Source: Chloroflexota bacterium (GTDB taxonomy: Bacteria > Chloroflexota > Dehalococcoidia > Dehalococcoidales > UBA2162). Taken from it: a stretch of DNA of 9,791 nucleotides. How positions within the stretch are numbered: position 1 is the stretch's first letter; the number at the start of each line of letters is the position of its first letter. Under the pieces are notes generated by a model, which saw only the letters and a list, made by a program, of their open reading frames with translations, was not told where the DNA came from and ran no database searches. The translations under genes were made by a program, and so were the position numbers. Shown in pieces: positions 7,889 to 9,791 of the stretch. The stretch is from contig JACPSA010000072.1 of NCBI GenBank assembly GCA_016193545.1, forward strand, positions 1 to 9,791, in the 5' to 3' direction.

Positions 7889-9404
7889 GACCTTGATGGT
7901 GCAGGGGACTGCCTCGAACGTGGGCAAGAGCATCCTCGTTGCTGCCCTCTGCCGTATCATGAGGCAGGATGGCTGGGACGTGGCCCCGTTCAAGGCGCAA
8001 AATATGTCGCTGAACTCCTTCGTGACACGGGACGGTGGTGAGATGGGGCGCGCTCAGGTGGTGCAGGCGGAAGCGGCTTGTATCGAGCCGACCGTGGATA
8101 TGAACCCCATCCTGCTCAAGCCTGAAGCCGACAATCGCTCACAGGTCGTTGTTAGAGGGAAAGCGCTAAAGACGCAGTCGGCCCGGGAATACTACTCGTT
8201 GAAAAAACACCTGTGGGGGGTGGTCACTGAATCTCTCGATAGGCTACTTTCTGGATACGAGCTGGTTATTATCGAGGGCGCAGGGAGCCCGGCCGAAATC
8301 AACCTGAGGGACAAGGATATTGTTAACATGGAGGTGGCGCTTTATGCCCGGTCTCCCGTCTTGCTTGTTACCGATATCGACCGTGGTGGTGCCTTTGCTT
8401 CACTCGTTGGCACCCTTGAGCTTCTCCAGCCTGCCGAGCGGTCGCTGGTGAAGGCGATGGTAATGAATAAGTTCCGCGGGGACGTTTCTTTGCTGACCCC
8501 CGGTTTGAAATGGCTGGAAGAGAAGACGGGAATACCGGTGGCGGGAGTCGTCCCCTACTACCATGATATTCGGATTGCCGAAGAAGACTCAGTGCCGCTG
8601 GAATGGAAGACGCGTCCCAATAGGACAGAATCCTCTCTGCTTGACATAGCTGTTATTCTGCTGCCGCACATGTCTAATTTCGACGACTTCGACCCTCTGG
8701 AGCAGGAACACGAGGTGCGGTTGCGGTATGTCAGGAGCAGGAATGACCTCGGTAATCCCGATTTGATTATCTTGCCGGGCACGAAAAGCACGGTGGCGGA
8801 CCTTGCCTACTTGAAGCAAACCGGTATCGCCGGCGATGTGGTCACATTTGCCTCGAAAGGGGTCCCGGTTATCGGCATCTGCGGTGGCTATCAGATGCTG
8901 GGGGAATTCATTTTGGACCCCAACCATATTGAGAGCTCAGAGACCAAGGTGGCAGGTCTGGGACTGCTGCCGGTCACCACTAGTTTCCTCCCCGTCAAGT
9001 CCACGCATCAGGTGAAGGGATACGTGCAAGGCAGTAGCGGTCTCCTGCGTGAGGCTTGCGGACTCGCCTTTACCGGTTATGAGATACATATGGGCCAGAC
9101 TGCCGTGGAAAACACGGCCGCGCCACTGGTCATTGAGGAACGTTCGCGGACGATTTGCCGGGATGTTGATGGCTGCACCAATGCGGATGGGGAGGTGCTT
9201 GGCACTTACGTCCACGGCATTTTCCACAATCAAGACCTGCGCCGCGCCATCCTACGCCAAATCGCTGACAAGAAGGGCGTCAGGCTAAACTTAGCTGGCG
9301 ATGTTCGGTCAAAAGAGGAAGAATATGATAAACTGGCGTACTGGGTGCGCAACAATCTCGATATGGCGCTCATCAATCGTATTGTCGGAGGCAGAAGTCT
9401 CTGA
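7878..9404 (+). CDS. cbiP: Cobyric acid synthase, CbiP/CobQ
   Basis: Amidates carboxylates b, d, e and g of adenosylcobyrinate a,c-diamide using glutamine and ATP, giving adenosylcobyric acid. The 508-residue product has the standard length. The N-terminal P-loop domain shows GTASNVGKS at residues 10-18, FKAQNMSLNSFVT and IEGAGSPAEINL from 132. The C-terminal class I amidotransferase domain has ILPGTKSTVADL, the nucleophile Cys335 in GICGGYQMLGE, and His446 in YVHGIFHN. Those features separate it from the shorter CbiA. The ATG at 7878 overlaps the cobD stop by 11 bases and has GAGGTG at 7865-7870. It is the last gene of the operon; the sequence after its stop is non-coding. Intact and unremarkable. 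Confidence 0.96.
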   Translation: MSAKTLMVQGTASNVGKSILVAALCRIMRQDGWDVAPFKAQNMSLNSFVTRDGGEMGRAQVVQAEAACIEPTVDMNPILLKPEADNRSQVVVRGKALKTQSAREYYSLKKHLWGVVTESLDRLLSGYELVIIEGAGSPAEINLRDKDIVNMEVALYARSPVLLVTDIDRGGAFASLVGTLELLQPAERSLVKAMVMNKFRGDVSLLTPGLKWLEEKTGIPVAGVVPYYHDIRIAEEDSVPLEWKTRPNRTESSLLDIAVILLPHMSNFDDFDPLEQEHEVRLRYVRSRNDLGNPDLIILPGTKSTVADLAYLKQTGIAGDVVTFASKGVPVIGICGGYQMLGEFILDPNHIESSETKVAGLGLLPVTTSFLPVKSTHQVKGYVQGSSGLLREACGLAFTGYEIHMGQTAVENTAAPLVIEERSRTICRDVDGCTNADGEVLGTYVHGIFHNQDLRRAILRQIADKKGVRLNLAGDVRSKEEEYDKLAYWVRNNLDMALINRIVGGRSL

Positions 9405-9590
9405 GACGATGGCGTAATTGCGGTTTCTCACCGTCACCCGCTTTCTCGAAACTGCCGGCAAACGCTTACGAAACACGACGCCATATGGGAGAGACTCCTT
9501 TGGTGTCTACTTTTTCCATCTTACCTCACTCTCCCCGAAGAGGGTTACCTTCAAGGGTCTCGCCTCAACTCCCCAAATCACTCTTTCGCA
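9405..9590. other. Non-coding stretch after the cobalamin operon
   Basis: From the cobQ stop to the promoter for the next gene I see no credible reading frame on either strand, no tRNA-like or riboswitch-like structure, and no clear tandem repeat. A distant 7-base inverted pair (ATGGCGT at 9409-9415, ACGCCAT at 9478-9484) spans a 62-base interior and may be chance. The only other structure worth recording is the weak terminator-like hairpin listed separately. Confidence 0.5.
9491..9515 (+). terminator. Weak intrinsic terminator candidate for the cobalamin operon
   Basis: AGACTCC (9492-9498) can pair with GGTGTCT (9502-9508) over a TTT loop with one T-T mismatch, and is followed after two bases by TTTTT (9511-9515). 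The stem is AT-balanced rather than GC-rich, so the call is weak. It lies about 90 bases after the cobQ stop, which is a plausible place for an operon end. Confidence 0.3.
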
Positions 9591-9593
9591 TGA

Positions 9594-9622
9594 TTGACAG
9601 GGGTACTGGTGTAGTGTAACAT
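9594..9622 (+). promoter_or_regulatory. Sigma70-type promoter for the prepilin gene
   Basis: A perfect TTGACA (-35) at 9594-9599 is followed by a 17-base spacer and TAACAT (-10, four of six matches to TATAAT) at 9617-9622. Transcription would start near 9629-9630, giving a leader of roughly 75-80 bases before the ATG at 9707. It is the only strong promoter-like match I saw between the operon and the next gene. Confidence 0.55.
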
Positions 9623-9627
9623 CACTA
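9612..9627 (+). promoter_or_regulatory. Dyad framing the -10 box, possible operator
   Basis: TAGTG (9612-9616) and CACTA (9623-9627) form a perfect inverted repeat on either side of the six-base -10 box. A repressor binding here would cover the -10 element. No regulator gene is visible nearby, so the function is inferred from position only. Confidence 0.3.
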
Positions 9628-9638
9628 GGGATTGTTCT

Positions 9639-9652
9639 ATATAGGACTATAT
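9639..9652 (+). repeat. Short inverted repeat in the predicted 5' leader
   Basis: ATATAG (9639-9644) and CTATAT (9647-9652) are an exact inverted repeat separated by GA, about 10-23 bases after the predicted transcription start. The stem is AT-rich and the spacer too short for a stable RNA hairpin, so it is more likely a protein site or chance. Confidence 0.2.
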
Positions 9653-9706
9653 CCATGTGGACATAGGATGAGGACTAGGGCGGGTAACACTCGAATCAGG
9701 TTTCCT

Positions 9707-9791
9707 ATGAGTTGGTTGAAAAAGGCAAAGTTTTTATTGCTGCGGCAGCAAATGGGCTTCACTCTAATTGAAGTTTTAGTAGCAGTAGGAA
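9707..9791 (+). CDS. Type IV prepilin-like protein, N-terminal methylation motif (3'-truncated by window)
   Basis: Only 28 codons are visible. They show a classic type III (prepilin) signal: a basic leader, MSWLKKAKFLLLRQQMG, then F-T-L-I-E and a hydrophobic run VLVAVG. Prepilin peptidase would cut between Gly17 and Phe18, and Glu22 is the conserved glutamate at mature position 5. The product would be a membrane-anchored pilin or pseudopilin of a type IV pilus, type II secretion or competence system; the family cannot be narrowed because the body of the protein is missing. The ATG at 9707 has a modest CAGG at 9697-9700. An in-frame ATG at 9668 would add 13 residues (leader of 30) and cannot be excluded. 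It has its own promoter and is unrelated to cobalamin synthesis. Confidence 0.85.
   Translation, partial: MSWLKKAKFLLLRQQMGFTLIEVLVAVG

Noticed and set aside
42..9288. Antisense and alternate-frame open reading frames over the cobalamin genes
   Set aside because: They lie wholly within well-conserved genes, have compositions typical of shadow frames and no recognisable domains.
9397..9407. GTCTC-T-GAGAC palindrome over the cobQ stop as a terminator
   Set aside because: The stem is only 4 bp once a real loop is allowed, and no T-run follows.
9409..9484. ATGGCGT / ACGCCAT inverted pair as an insertion-element end or long hairpin
   Set aside because: Only 7 bases with a 62-base interior, no transposase remnant and no target duplication seen.
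9468..9523. Small reverse-strand reading frame starting opposite the TTTTTCCAT at 9511-9519
   Set aside because: Only 17 codons, with no recognisable product; nothing supports translation.
1..9791. Cobalamin riboswitch, CRISPR array, tRNA or insertion sequence
   Set aside because: No B12-box-like element in the few non-coding stretches, no spaced repeats, no tRNA-like cloverleaf and no transposase reading frame; a riboswitch would be expected upstream of the window.

Overview
The window is almost entirely one strand of a cobalamin (vitamin B12) biosynthesis operon, followed by a short non-coding stretch and the start of a type IV prepilin-like gene. All genes read left to right. The corrin-ring genes are of the anaerobic (early cobalt insertion) type: a CbiG domain is present, and no CobG, CobZ, CobF or CobN is seen. 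GC content is moderate (roughly 50-55% by eye). The CbiET and CbiG-CbiH fusions, the tight operon and the prepilin neighbour fit an anaerobic bacterium. The protein sequences, CbiB in particular, remind me of Dehalococcoidia (Chloroflexota), but that is an impression and not a search result.

Layout: 1-1038 is the 3' part of a cbiE-cbiT fusion, whose N-terminus lies outside the window. Next come cobI/cbiL (1038-1766), cobM/cbiF (1768-2535), a cbiG-cbiH fusion (2513-4384), cobO (4381-4899), cobB/cbiA (4915-6279), a broken cbiB (6311-6804), cobD (6791-7888) and cobQ/cbiP (7878-9404). Adjacent genes overlap or are separated by at most 15 bases, except for a 31-base gap before cbiB that holds a GC-rich hairpin. 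The promoter and any cobalamin riboswitch must lie upstream of the window. Positions 9405-9706 are non-coding; they contain a weak terminator-like hairpin and a good sigma70-type promoter whose -10 box is framed by a dyad. The prepilin gene starts at 9707 and runs off the end.

How the genes work together: CbiL, CbiH, CbiF, CbiG, CbiT and CbiE methylate, ring-contract and trim the cobalt-corrinoid toward cobyrinate. CbiA amidates carboxylates a and c, CobO adds the upper adenosyl ligand, and CbiP amidates four more side chains to give adenosylcobyric acid. CobD makes aminopropanol phosphate, which CbiB would attach. The genes for CbiC, CbiD, CbiJ, cobalt chelation and nucleotide-loop assembly (CobU/CobY, CobS, CobT, CobC) are not in this window.

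The most notable anomaly is cbiB. Its N-terminal membrane portion and its C-terminal portion are both well preserved, but they sit in different reading frames and the middle of the protein (roughly 150 residues) is absent. As assembled it cannot encode a working enzyme, although cobD, whose product feeds that step, is intact. I found no credible novel biological system; apart from cbiB this is an ordinary cobalamin operon.
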